DNA of 60,674 bases from Anaeromyxobacter sp. PSR-1. Lineage in GTDB: Bacteria > Myxococcota > Myxococcia > Myxococcales > Anaeromyxobacteraceae. The position numbers and the translations under genes are program-made. The notes under the pieces were generated by a model. That model ran no database searches, was not told the DNA's origin, and saw only the letters and a program-made list of their open reading frames with translations. The stretch covers positions 1 to 60,674 of the forward strand of contig NZ_BAZG01000010.1 of NCBI RefSeq assembly GCF_000964525.1, given 5' to 3'. This document shows positions 32,458 to 46,204 of the stretch, one piece after another (the first letter of the stretch is position 1; each line of letters begins with the position of its first letter).

Positions 32458-33325
32458 GGTCCCTCCCGCGGGGCGGGCTTCGCCGGCCCCTTGTCGAACG
32501 CCGCGGCGCGGTCGCCGGGCCGGGCCGTTCCCGCCCGCGCCCGCCGCTCGCGCACCGCCTCGATGTTGGTCCGGATCGCGTCCGGGTTCGGGTGCCCCGG
32601 CAGCGCCAGCGCGTACAGCTCGAGCGCGCGGTCGAGGTCGCCGGACTGCGCGTGGATCTGCGCCTGCGCCTCCAGCGCGCGCGCCTTCACGTCCGGGCGC
32701 GAGCGCCGGTCCACCAGCGCCTGGAACGCGCCCAGCGCCTCCTCGTCGCGGCGCTCCAGCGCCCACGACTGCCCGGTGAGCAGCTGCGCCTCGTCGGCCA
32801 GCTCGTGCGTCGGCCACTTCTCGCGCAGGATGCGCGCCTCGGTGCGCGCCTGCTCCCAGCGCTTCAGCGCCAGGTACTCGCGCGCCACCTCGAGCTGGTA
32901 GCGCGGCGCGTCCGGCGAGTCGGAGCCGGCCACGTCCGCGTACTGCGTGATGGCGGCGAGGTGGTCGCCGTAGCGGTCGCGGAAGATGTCGCCGAGCCGG
33001 CCGCGCGCCTCGTGCGCCTCGGGGCCGCCCGGGTGGAGCGAGATGATGCGGCGGTAGTAGGCGAGGGCGCTCTGGTAGTCGCCCAGCTCGAGGTACGAGA
33101 CGTCGCCCGCGAACTTGAGCGCCTTCCAGCGCACCTCGGCGTCGGCCTTCCCGAGCTGCCCCTCGCCGAGATCGGCGAGGAGCTGCTGGTAGCCGGCGAG
33201 CGCGCCGCGCGGATCGCCGGCGTGGCGGAGCGCGGTGGCGGCCTCGAGCTTGCGCTCGGCCGAGCCGCAGCCGAGGGCGAGCGCCGCGGCCAGCGCCGCG
33301 GCGGCCCAGCGGGACCGGGGCGGGC

Positions 33326-33329
<4 letters not shown>
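32454..33329 (-). CDS. TPR-repeat lipoprotein
   Basis: This 291-aa predicted lipoprotein starts at GTG 33329 with the signal ending in LALGC. Helical repeats fill the rest ([69 protein letters not shown]), of the type found in YfiO/BamD-like and other outer-membrane assembly proteins. It overlaps gyrA upstream (GTGA) and hemL downstream (ATGA). Nothing in the sequence gives a specific partner. Confidence 0.8.
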
Positions 33330-36055
<2,726 letters not shown>

Positions 36056-36117
36056 CGGCGGGCTCGCGGCCAGGCGGCGCGCGGAGCGTGTGCGACCGCT
36101 CCGCTGGGAGGGGTGGT

Positions 36118-36144
36118 TTTATCCGATTCCCCTTGGAGATTCAA
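36118..36144 (-). promoter_or_regulatory. gyrA: candidate promoter of gyrA
   Basis: TTGAAT (36139-36144) and GATAAA (36118-36123) lie on the minus strand with a rather short 15-base spacer, in the only AT-rich patch of the gap. Start would be near 36111, giving a leader of ~55 bases. Confidence 0.4.
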
Positions 36145-36270
36145 TGCGTTTGCCGCGCTGCGGCGGGGCGGGCGCGGCGCCGCGCCGGGGAGGCGTCCGC
36201 GCTGCGCGGAATTCACGCACCGTGCGGCGCGGACGGGGCGGGCGCGGGCCAGCGAAGGCCCTGAAACGGC

Positions 36271-36302
36271 GGCGGGGAAGGCGCCGGAGCGCCTTCCCCG
36301 CC
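36271..36302 (-). terminator. terminator hairpin of the F1 ATP synthase operon
   Basis: A perfect 14-bp stem with a 4-base loop (stems 36271-36284 and 36289-36302) lies 23 bases beyond the atpC stop. Only a short T stretch (GCCGTTTCAGG) follows on the minus strand, so termination may be partial. Confidence 0.6.
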
Positions 36303-36325
36303 GTGGGAAGCCTGTTTCGCGCCGC

Positions 36326-36724
36326 CTAGCGGCCCGCGACCGTGAGCCGGGCCGCGGCGCGGCGCACGCGCGCCGACTCGGCCGAGTGGCCCTCGTCCTG
36401 CTCGGTGAGCTGGAGCAGCCGGTTCTGCGCGTCCTCGAAGGCCTTCCGGGCGCGCTCCACGTCGATCTCGCCGGCCGCCTCGGCGGTGTCGGCGAGCACG
36501 ATGACGCGGTTGTCGGCGACCTGCAGGAACCCGCCGCCGACGGCGTAGTGGTGCTCCCGCCCGCCCTCGACGTAGGTGAGCCGGCCGGGCTCGAGCGCGG
36601 TCATGAAGGGCTCGTGGTTCAGCCGGACGCCGAACCCGCCCTGCACGCCGGGCGCGCGGACCTCGTCCACCTGGACCGAGAGGACCCGCTTCTCCGGCGT
36701 GACGATGTCGAGCGTGAGCGCCAT
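36326..36724 (-). CDS. atpC: ATP synthase F1 subunit epsilon
   Basis: The 132-aa central-stalk subunit starts MALTLDIVTPEKRVLS, the usual beta-sandwich opening, and shows GGFGVRLNHEPFMTALEPG and VGGGFLQVADNRVIVLADTAE. A C-terminal helical pair follows (VERARKAFEDAQNRLLQ), the part that inhibits ATP hydrolysis in other bacteria. It lies three bases after atpD and ends the F1 operon. Confidence 0.95.
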   Translation of the reverse strand: MALTLDIVTPEKRVLSVQVDEVRAPGVQGGFGVRLNHEPFMTALEPGRLTYVEGGREHHYAVGGGFLQVADNRVIVLADTAEAAGEIDVERARKAFEDAQNRLLQLTEQDEGHSAESARVRRAAARLTVAGR

Positions 36725-36727
36725 CGG

Positions 36728-39068
<2,341 letters not shown>

Positions 39069-39091
39069 GGGAGCCTCGTCTCCTCGGGCGG

Positions 39092-40624
<1,533 letters not shown>

Positions 40625-40667
40625 CGGATCGGTTCTCCGGGGCGATGCTGTGAGGGGAGCGAGTTCG

Positions 40668-41201
40668 TTACTGCTTCAAGGTCTTGCGGAGGTCCTCGAG
40701 CTGGGTCCGCAGCGAGCCGTCGTAGACGAGGCTGCCGACCTGGGCGACGACGCCGCCGAGGAGGGCCGGGTCGACCGCGCGATCGAGGAGGACCGTCGCC
40801 TTCGTCGCCTGCGAGAGGCGGTCGGCGATGGACTGCGCGGCCTGCGCGTCGAGGGGCACCGCGGAGGTGACCCGGGCGCGGAGGCGGCCGAGGTGCTGAT
40901 CGGCGAGCGCGCGGAAGGTGTCCACCACCGCCGCCAGGTAGGCGAGGCGGTTCCGGTCGCCGAGCAGGAAGAGGAGGTTGGCCGGCTCGCGCTCGAGCTT
41001 CAGCGCGGAGGCCAGCTTCTCCACGATGGCCCGGCGCTGCTCCTTCGAGTAGACCGGGTTGGACAGGACGTCGCGCAGATCGGGGGAGCCTTCGACGGCG
41101 TTCTTCAGGACCTGAAGCGCGTCGTTCCAGGGCTCGACACGGCCCTGCTCGACGGCGAGGCTGAAGAGCGCCCGGGCGTACCGGCGGGCGATGGAACCCA
41201 T
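40668..41201 (-). CDS. atpH: ATP synthase F1 subunit delta
   Basis: The 177-aa stator subunit joins F1 to the b stalk. Seen: a helical N-terminal domain ([20 protein letters not shown]) and the C-terminal segment [33 protein letters not shown], diagnostic of delta. The ATG at 41201 gives the standard start, although the ribosome site is poor; two upstream in-frame starts add only a few residues. It is the first F1 gene; subunit b is encoded in the separate F0 operon. Confidence 0.93.
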   Translation of the reverse strand: MGSIARRYARALFSLAVEQGRVEPWNDALQVLKNAVEGSPDLRDVLSNPVYSKEQRRAIVEKLASALKLEREPANLLFLLGDRNRLAYLAAVVDTFRALADQHLGRLRARVTSAVPLDAQAAQSIADRLSQATKATVLLDRAVDPALLGGVVAQVGSLVYDGSLRTQLEDLRKTLKQ

Positions 41202-41218
41202 GAGCATAAGGGACGCGC

Positions 41219-41248
41219 TCCGTAGCATGTCGCAGGCGCCCCGGTCAA
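41219..41248 (-). promoter_or_regulatory. weak promoter candidate for the F1 operon
   Basis: TTGACC (41243-41248) and TACGGA (41219-41224) are spaced by 18 bases on the minus strand, just upstream of atpH. The -10 match is poor, but the gap to hsp20 holds no better candidate on this strand. Confidence 0.3.
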
Positions 41249-41296
41249 GTACGTCCCGGATTTAGTCCGTGGACTTTCGCGGGGTTCGGGCCTCGT

Positions 41297-41324
41297 TTGA
41301 CACCCGCACCCGTCGACTTACGTT
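41297..41324 (+). promoter_or_regulatory. promoter of the hsp20 gene
   Basis: TTGACA (41297-41302) and TACGTT (41319-41324) are spaced by 16 bases. Start would be near 41331. A near-perfect ribosome site AAGGAGGT (41337-41344) follows, the strongest in the window, so high expression is expected. No CIRCE or ROSE-like element is visible in the short leader. Confidence 0.62.
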
Positions 41325-41352
41325 CCCCGCGCCTAAAAGGAGGTCAAAAATC

Positions 41353-41790
41353 ATGGCGATGCTGACCAGATTCGAGCCCTTCCGCGACCTGGCGAGGCTG
41401 CAGGACGAGATGAGCCGCATGTTCGGCGAAGACCGCCTGTTCCGCGCCGGCGAGTCGGTGGGCTGGACGCCCGCGTGCGACATCTACGAGGACGAGGACG
41501 CGGTGACGCTCCGCTTCGAGCTGGCCGGGGTGGACCCGAAGGACGTGGAGGTCCGCTTCGAGAACGGCGTGCTGACGCTGCGGGGCGAGCGGAAGCTCGA
41601 GCACGAGGAGAAGCGCGAGAACTACCACCGCGTGGAGCTCGGCTACGGCACGTTCACCCGGTCCTTCACGCTCCCGAGCACCGTGGACGCGGAGCACATC
41701 CGCGCCGAGGCGAAGAACGGGGTGCTGGCCGTGACGCTGCCGAAGCGCGCCGAGGCCAAGCCGCGCGCCATCCAGGTGAAGATCACCTGA
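41353..41790 (+). CDS. Hsp20/alpha-crystallin small heat shock protein
   Basis: The 145-aa holdase has a short N-terminal arm (MAMLTRFEPFRDLARLQDEM) and an alpha-crystallin domain: PACDIYEDEDAVTLRFELAGV, FENGVLTLRGERKLE and NGVLAVTLPKRAEAK. The C-terminal tail ends AIQVKIT with the I-x-V anchor used in oligomer assembly. Start is fixed by a strong ribosome site nine bases upstream. It is transcribed away from the F1 operon. A 128-bp dispersed repeat, also found after dnaJ, follows its stop. Confidence 0.95.
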   Translation: MAMLTRFEPFRDLARLQDEMSRMFGEDRLFRAGESVGWTPACDIYEDEDAVTLRFELAGVDPKDVEVRFENGVLTLRGERKLEHEEKRENYHRVELGYGTFTRSFTLPSTVDAEHIRAEAKNGVLAVTLPKRAEAKPRAIQVKIT

Positions 41791-41798
41791 GTGATCCG

Positions 41799-41926
41799 AC
41801 GGGGCTGCGCCCCGCCCCACGGAGCGGAGCTCCGCGGGGCCCCACCCTGCTGCGCGGGGCCCGTGACCTCGCGCGCCCGCCTTCGCGGGCTCGCGCGAGG
41901 TCCCCGCGGGCGCGGCTTCGCCGCGC
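41799..41926 (+). repeat. dispersed palindromic repeat, copy B, after hsp20
   Basis: It starts nine bases after the hsp20 stop and matches 11624-11750 in gene-relative orientation over its whole length, with scattered mismatches. It is followed by a second short copy of the leading motif GACGGGGCTGCGCCCC (41928-41943). Confidence 0.8.
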
Positions 41927-41979
41927 GGACGGGGCTGCGCCCCGCGATGCGCGGGATCGCACAGCGGCCTCAGCAAACG

Positions 41980-42011
41980 AAAAGCGGGCCCCGTCTCCGG
42001 AGCCCGCTTTT
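41980..42011. terminator. bidirectional terminator between hsp20 and the bactofilin gene
   Basis: AAAAGCGGGC pairs with GCCCGCTTTT (10 bp, loop of 12). A-rich and T-rich ends on the two sides allow rho-independent termination from either strand, fitting the convergent genes. Confidence 0.8.
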
Positions 42012-42038
42012 CTCATGCCCACGGTCTGACGCGCCGCG

Positions 42039-42566
42039 TTACGGCTTGACGGCCGCGACGGCCGGGGCCGGGGCGGGCTTCGACGCGTTCTTGTCGAGCG
42101 CCTCCATCTTCGTCTGACCCTCGAAGATGACGCCCTTCTCGATCATGAGCGACGGGGCCTCGATGTTGCCCCGCATCTTGGCGGGATGGTGCAGCTCGAC
42201 CGCGTTCTTCGCGCGGACGTTGCCGTTGATCTCGCCGTGGACGATCACCGTGCCGCAGGTGATCTCGGCGGACACCTTGGCGCCCTCGCCGACCACCAGC
42301 ACATCGTTGGTCACGATGGTGCCGGTGAACTTGCCGTCGATGCGGACGGTGCCTTCGAAGGTGAGCTTCCCTTCGAACTCCGAGCCGCGGCCCAGGAGGG
42401 CGTTGAGATCCCCGGACGCGGCCGGGATGGAGGTGAGTTCTTCGCGCTTCAGCATGGCCATGGAATGCGGCTCCTCGTTCCTCGATGGCTTCGTGGGCGT
42501 GTCTTCAGCCGGGCCGGACACGCCGTCAGACGGCGCGTCCTCCCTCAGCTTGCTCCAGAAGGACAT
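42039..42566 (-). CDS. bactofilin
   Basis: The 175-aa protein polymerises into cytoskeletal filaments without nucleotides. Residues ~55-145 are the bactofilin beta-helix with six-residue periodicity (FEGKLTFEGTVRIDGKFTGTI, VHGEINGNVRAKNAVELH, RGNIEAPSLMIEKGVIFEG). The C-terminal tail is short and Ala/Pro/Lys-rich. ATG 42566 has GAGGAAGG directly against it, rather close. ATG 42461 (MAMLKREEL) with GAGGAG is an alternative that removes 35 variable residues. It lies beside parAB; in Myxococcus, bactofilins position the ParABS system (known), so a similar role is likely. Confidence 0.9.
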   Translation of the reverse strand: MSFWSKLREDAPSDGVSGPAEDTPTKPSRNEEPHSMAMLKREELTSIPAASGDLNALLGRGSEFEGKLTFEGTVRIDGKFTGTIVTNDVLVVGEGAKVSAEITCGTVIVHGEINGNVRAKNAVELHHPAKMRGNIEAPSLMIEKGVIFEGQTKMEALDKNASKPAPAPAVAAVKP

Positions 42567-42609
42567 CCTTCCTCACAGTGGTACTGGATCGGCCGTCGCC
42601 GGCCCAGGC

Positions 42610-42637
42610 TCGACGTCCCTTGAACCGGGGACGTCGA
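42610..42637 (-). other. hairpin between parB and the bactofilin gene
   Basis: A 10-bp perfect stem (TCGACGTCCC with GGGACGTCGA, 8-base loop) lies 9 bases beyond the parB stop. No T run follows, so it may stabilise the parB message or attenuate rather than end transcription. Confidence 0.4.
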
Positions 42638-42646
42638 ACCCTACTG

Positions 42647-43543
42647 TTACGCTCCGATCTTTGCCAGTATTCCGTCGAGTTCGTCGAGGGAGGTGTATTC
42701 AACCTCGAGCTTCCCGGCGACCGCAGACTTGGGGACGACGCGGCACCGCGCGCCCAGCCGGCGCTGCAGCCGGTGCGCAAGGTCGCGGATCGCCGGGCTG
42801 TCGGCGGGCGGATCGGCGGGCCCCGCCTTCGACGGCTTCTTGGAGAGGCTCCGCACGAGCGCCTCGGTGGCGCGCACCGACAGCCCCTCGCGGATGGCCC
42901 GCTGCGCGATCTTGCGGATCGCCTCGGCCTCCTCGAGGCCGAGCAGGGCGCGGGCGTGGCCCATGTCGAGCTGGCCGCCCCGGACCGACTCGCGCACGTC
43001 CTCCGGGAGCTTCAGCAGGCGGAGCGCGTTCGCGACGGTGGAGCGCTCCTTGCCGACGCGGGTCGCGATCGCCTCCTGCGTGAGGCCGTGGTCCGCCTGG
43101 AGGACCTCGTAGGCCTCCGCCTCCTCGATCGCGTTCAGGTCGGCGCGCTGGAGGTTCTCGACCAGCGCGAGCTCGAAGGCCTCGCGGTCGGTCGCCTCGC
43201 GCAGGACCGCCGGGACCTCCTTCAGCCCGGCGCGCTGGGCGGCGCGCCAGCGGCGCTCACCGGCCAGGATCCGGTACCGCCCGCCGTCCTTGCGCACCAG
43301 GATCGGCTCGACGATCCCGTGCTGCCGGATCGAGGCCGCCAGCTCCTCGAGCTTCGCGTCCTCGAAGCGCTTGCGGGGCTGCTCCGGGTTGCGCTCGATG
43401 GCCTCGACCGGGAGCGTGAGCAGCGTCCGGCCCGGGATGGCGGGCGCGGGCGCCGCCGCCGCGCTGGGCGGGGGCGGGGCGTTGGACAGCAGGGCGGCCA
43501 TTCCGCGCCCGAGGGCGGGGCGGCGCTTCTCGGCGATGCTCAC
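42647..43543 (-). CDS. parB: chromosome partitioning protein ParB
   Basis: The 298-aa ParB/Spo0J protein binds parS and loads SMC. Seen: a short N-terminal ParA-activating segment (KRRPALGRGMAALL), the ParB CTPase region (NPEQPRKRFEDAKLEELAASI, LAGERRWRAAQRAGL, ENLQRADLNAIEEAEAY), a helix-turn-helix (LTQEAIATRVGKERSTVANALRLL) and the C-terminal dimer domain. GTG start overlaps the parA stop (GTGA). Its binding sites lie ~0.9 kb away upstream of parA. Confidence 0.96.
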   Translation of the reverse strand: MSIAEKRRPALGRGMAALLSNAPPPPSAAAAPAPAIPGRTLLTLPVEAIERNPEQPRKRFEDAKLEELAASIRQHGIVEPILVRKDGGRYRILAGERRWRAAQRAGLKEVPAVLREATDREAFELALVENLQRADLNAIEEAEAYEVLQADHGLTQEAIATRVGKERSTVANALRLLKLPEDVRESVRGGQLDMGHARALLGLEEAEAIRKIAQRAIREGLSVRATEALVRSLSKKPSKAGPADPPADSPAIRDLAHRLQRRLGARCRVVPKSAVAGKLEVEYTSLDELDGILAKIGA

Positions 43544-44319
43544 GCGAGACCTCCCTCCGCGCCGAAGCGGGCGGCGACCTCGCCTGCGAGCTCGAGGTAG
43601 CTCTGACACCCCTTCGACGTCACGTCGTAGAGCAGGATGGGCTTGCCGTGGCTGGGCGCCTCGGAGAGCCGCACGTTCCGCGGGATCACCGTGCGGAACA
43701 CCTGGCTCGCGAAGGTCTTCCGGATCTCGTCCGCGACCTGGTTCGCGAGGTTGTTGGGCGAGAACATGGTGAGGACGATGCCGTCCACCGTCAGGCCCGG
43801 GTTGGCGGCGGCGCGCACGAGCTCGATGGTCTTCAGGACGTCCGCGAGCCCCTCGAGCGCGTAGTACTCGCACTGGAGCGGGATGATCACGCCCTGCGCC
43901 GCCACCAGGCCGTTCAGCGTGAGCAGGCCGAGCGACGGTGGGCAGTCGATGACCACGTACTCGTAGCTCGGCGCGAGCGTGTCCACGGCGCGCTTCAGGC
44001 GCGACTCGCGCGCGTCGAGCTCGGCCAGCTCCAGCTCCGCGCCCACCAGGTGGCGCGAGGCGGGCACGAGGTCGAGGAACTTGAGCTCGGTCTTGCGAAC
44101 CGCCTCCGAGAGTGGCTGGTCGTCGAGGAGCACCTCGTAGATGGACTTCTCCGACTCGTCCCGGCGGATGCCGAGCGCGCTGCCGGCGTTCCCCTGCGGG
44201 TCCACGTCCACGAGCAGCGTCCGGTGCTCCGCGGCCGCGAGCGACGCGGCCAGGTTGACGGCGGTGGTGGTCTTGCCGACCCCGCCCTTCTGATTCGCGA
44301 TGGTGAGGATGCGGCCCAT
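43540..44319 (-). CDS. parA: chromosome partitioning ATPase ParA
   Basis: The 259-aa P-loop ATPase moves ParB-parS complexes. Seen: deviant Walker A NQKGGVGKTTTAVNLA, VDVDPQGNAGSALG, VIDCPPSLGLLTLNGL and the C-terminal VIPRNVRLSEAPSHGKPIL. Start is ATG 44319 at MGRILTIANQKGG; upstream in-frame codons run through the parS array and are not coding. A 6-bp hairpin (44335-44349) sits just upstream of the ribosome site (GGAAGCAGGG). ParB bound at the adjacent parS sites could repress the operon. Confidence 0.96.
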   Translation of the reverse strand: MGRILTIANQKGGVGKTTTAVNLAASLAAAEHRTLLVDVDPQGNAGSALGIRRDESEKSIYEVLLDDQPLSEAVRKTELKFLDLVPASRHLVGAELELAELDARESRLKRAVDTLAPSYEYVVIDCPPSLGLLTLNGLVAAQGVIIPLQCEYYALEGLADVLKTIELVRAAANPGLTVDGIVLTMFSPNNLANQVADEIRKTFASQVFRTVIPRNVRLSEAPSHGKPILLYDVTSKGCQSYLELAGEVAARFGAEGGLA

Positions 44320-44448
44320 GCGCCCTGCTTCCACGGGGGCGATGCCCCCAGCCGACGTCTCGTCCAAGAAGAGTTCCCTCGTTGCGGTTCCGGTGTCCCG
44401 ATCTGGGACGGTGCCGAGGGACCATGCCCTAGCCCTCTGACACGGGGG

Positions 44449-44464
44449 CGTTCCACGTGGAACG
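44449..44464. other. parS site 1
   Basis: CGTTCCACGTGGAACG is a perfect palindrome around GTTCCACGTGGAAC, the parS core known from Myxococcus. It lies ~130 bases upstream of parA. Confidence 0.88.
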
Positions 44465-44494
44465 TCCGCGCCGGGAGGACCCCGGCGGCCACCC

Positions 44495-44510
44495 TGTTCC
44501 ACGTGGAACA
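44495..44510. other. parS site 2
   Basis: TGTTCCACGTGGAACA is a perfect 16-bp palindrome and the closest of the three to the general bacterial parS consensus. Its centre is 46 bases from site 1. Confidence 0.9.
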
Positions 44511-44531
44511 CGCCCGCGGCGGCGGTGCCGC

Positions 44532-44547
44532 CGTTCCACGTGGAACA
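44532..44547. other. parS site 3
   Basis: CGTTCCACGTGGAACA contains the same 14-bp palindromic core. Its centre is 37 bases from site 2. No further site was noticed in the window. Confidence 0.88.
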
Positions 44548-44612
44548 CCGGTTCCTGCGCGGGAAGTCCGGGGAAGCCGGCCGGCCGGGCCGGCTGGCGC
44601 CGCGGTCAGCCG

Positions 44613-44784
44613 CCCTTCGACTCCAATCGCTCATCCCGAGCGTAGCGCGGCCGCATGGCCGCGCGGAGTCGAGGGACGCTCAGGGTGACCCTTCGACTCC
44701 GGCGAGCCTTCGGCTCGCCTACGCTCAGGGTGAGCGGGAAGACGAACGCCCGCTCGTGGTGAGCCTGTCGAACCACGAGCGGGA
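44613..44784. repeat. dispersed intergenic repeat family 2, copy 2
   Basis: It contains CATCCCGAGCGTAGC, GGAGTCGAGGG, two CTCAGGGTGA motifs and a large inverted pair CGCTCGTGGT/ACCACGAGCG. It fills the space between parS site 3 and rsmG and shares elements with 25850-25998 and 50318-50444. Confidence 0.65.
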
Positions 44785-44806
44785 GCCCGCGTTCGACCCC
44801 AGCCGC

Positions 44807-45454
44807 CTACTTCCGCTGCCAGCGGGCCACGGCCCGCGCGGCGCGCGAGATGGGCAGCTCGAACACGTCCAGGCCGACGAGCGTCAGCCCCTCGGCCGCG
44901 CCGACGGCCTGGAGCGCGTCGCGATCCACCTCGCGCCCGAGCATGGCGAGCAGCGTCCCGCCCTCGGCGAGGTAGCGGGCGCCGAGCGGCACCCATCGAT
45001 CCGGATCCGCGAGCGCCCGGGACACGACCGCGTCCGCGCGCGGCAGCCCCTCGCGCTCCGGGTGGCCCTCGGCCCGCACCGCCACCCCGCGGACCGGCAG
45101 GTCCAGCTCGGCCGAGACGGCCTTCACGAACGCGATCTTCTTCGCCACGCCGTCGCAGCAGGTGACCGACAGCTCGCGGCGGACGCACGCGAGCGGGATG
45201 CCCGGCAGCCCGGCGCCGCTCCCCACGTCGAGCAGCGTCCGCGCGCCGGCTACGAGCGGCAGGAGCACCAGGCTGTCCACCAGGTGCTTCTCGGCGAGCT
45301 CGGCCGGCGCGGTGATGGCGGTGAGGTTGACCTTCCGGTTCCAGGCGAGGAGGCGATCCGCGTAGCGCTCGAGGAGCGCCCGCGCCGCCGCGTCCACCGG
45401 CAGCCCGAGCGCCTCGATCCCGCGGGCCAGCGCCTCGTGGAAGGCCGGGTCCAT
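44807..45454 (-). CDS. rsmG: 16S rRNA (guanine-527-N7) methyltransferase RsmG
   Basis: The 215-aa SAM-dependent enzyme (also GidB) methylates G527 of 16S rRNA. Seen: [21 protein letters not shown], the SAM loop [16 protein letters not shown] and [11 protein letters not shown]. Length is typical. In many bacteria it sits with mnmG and mnmE near parAB; here those two are absent and a 72-aa gene precedes it by 8 bases. Confidence 0.94.
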   Translation of the reverse strand: MDPAFHEALARGIEALGLPVDAAARALLERYADRLLAWNRKVNLTAITAPAELAEKHLVDSLVLLPLVAGARTLLDVGSGAGLPGIPLACVRRELSVTCCDGVAKKIAFVKAVSAELDLPVRGVAVRAEGHPEREGLPRADAVVSRALADPDRWVPLGARYLAEGGTLLAMLGREVDRDALQAVGAAEGLTLVGLDVFELPISRAARAVARWQRK

Positions 45455-45462
45455 GGCGGCGG

Positions 45463-45681
45463 CTAGGCCTTCCGGCCCCGCCGGCCGATGGCCGCGTCCA
45501 CCTCGGCCAGGTGCTCGGAGAGGAACGCCTCGACGTCCGCGTCCTCGAGCCCGAGGTCGCGCAGCACGCCCTCGTAGACGAACTTGAAGCCGTCCCGGTA
45601 CTGATCGTCCTGCAGCGCGAAGGAGCGCCGCAGCACCGCGGCGGAGAAGAGCTTCTCCTCCCGGGTCTTCTCCTTCGCCAA
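45463..45681 (-). CDS. 72-aa conserved-looking protein, function unknown
   Basis: I do not recognise this protein. It is charged and helical ([40 protein letters not shown]), with a basic C-terminus (GRRGRKA) and no membrane segment. TTG start at 45681 has GAAGGAG upstream, overlapping the jag stop. Its place inside the rnpA-yidC-jag-rsmG cluster suggests real expression. It could be a small RNA- or ribosome-associated factor, but that is speculation. Confidence 0.68.
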   Translation of the reverse strand: MAKEKTREEKLFSAAVLRRSFALQDDQYRDGFKFVYEGVLRDLGLEDADVEAFLSEHLAEVDAAIGRRGRKA

Positions 45682-45684
45682 CGG

Positions 45685-46194
45685 CTACTCCTTCGCCCCG
45701 CGCTTCGCGGGGATGACGAGCAGCTGCCGGAAGATCCCCTCGCCCTCGCTGCGCGTCGAGACCTCGCCGTTCCCGACCAGCGCGAGGTGGATCTGCCGCC
45801 GCTCCCGCGGGCTGATGGGCGCGACCGCCAGCACCTGGCCCATCCGCACCGCGGCCGCCGCCAGGCGCGCCGCCATGGCCTCGACCGCCGGGTCGCCCTC
45901 CTCGCGGAAGCCGCCCACGTCGAGGTTCACCCACTTGCGCCCCTCGGAGCGCGGGTTCACGACGCGGTTCACCAGGTACTGCGCCGCCTCGACGAGCGCG
46001 GACGAGAGCTCGAGCTGGTTGCCGGCGGCGGCCGTGACGGCGACGCCGATGGCCTCGGGCGTCTCCTTCACCTCGATCGCCACCTCGCCGCCCATCCGGC
46101 GGAACAGCTCGGTGAGGAACGACCGGGCGGCGGCCACCTTCTCGGGCGCCTCGCGCGGCGGCGGCGCGCCCTCCCTCGGCTGCCTCTCGTCCAT
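45685..46194 (-). CDS. jag: Jag/KhpB RNA-binding protein
   Basis: The 169-aa protein has a KH domain ([21 protein letters not shown] to about residue 85) and a C-terminal R3H domain with [10 protein letters not shown]. Seen motifs match Jag/KhpB, which in Gram-positive bacteria binds RNA and affects cell wall synthesis. The N-terminal Jag-N domain is missing, making it shorter than the Bacillus form. It follows yidC by 10 bases, the common arrangement. Confidence 0.9.
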   Translation of the reverse strand: MDERQPREGAPPPREAPEKVAAARSFLTELFRRMGGEVAIEVKETPEAIGVAVTAAAGNQLELSSALVEAAQYLVNRVVNPRSEGRKWVNLDVGGFREEGDPAVEAMAARLAAAAVRMGQVLAVAPISPRERRQIHLALVGNGEVSTRSEGEGIFRQLLVIPAKRGAKE

Positions 46195-46204
46195 GGCTCC
46201 TCCG

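Noticed and set aside
44320-44634. Extended ParA N-terminus reading through the parS sites
   Set aside because: The added residues have no ParA similarity, and the standard MGRILTIANQKGG start is present at 44319.
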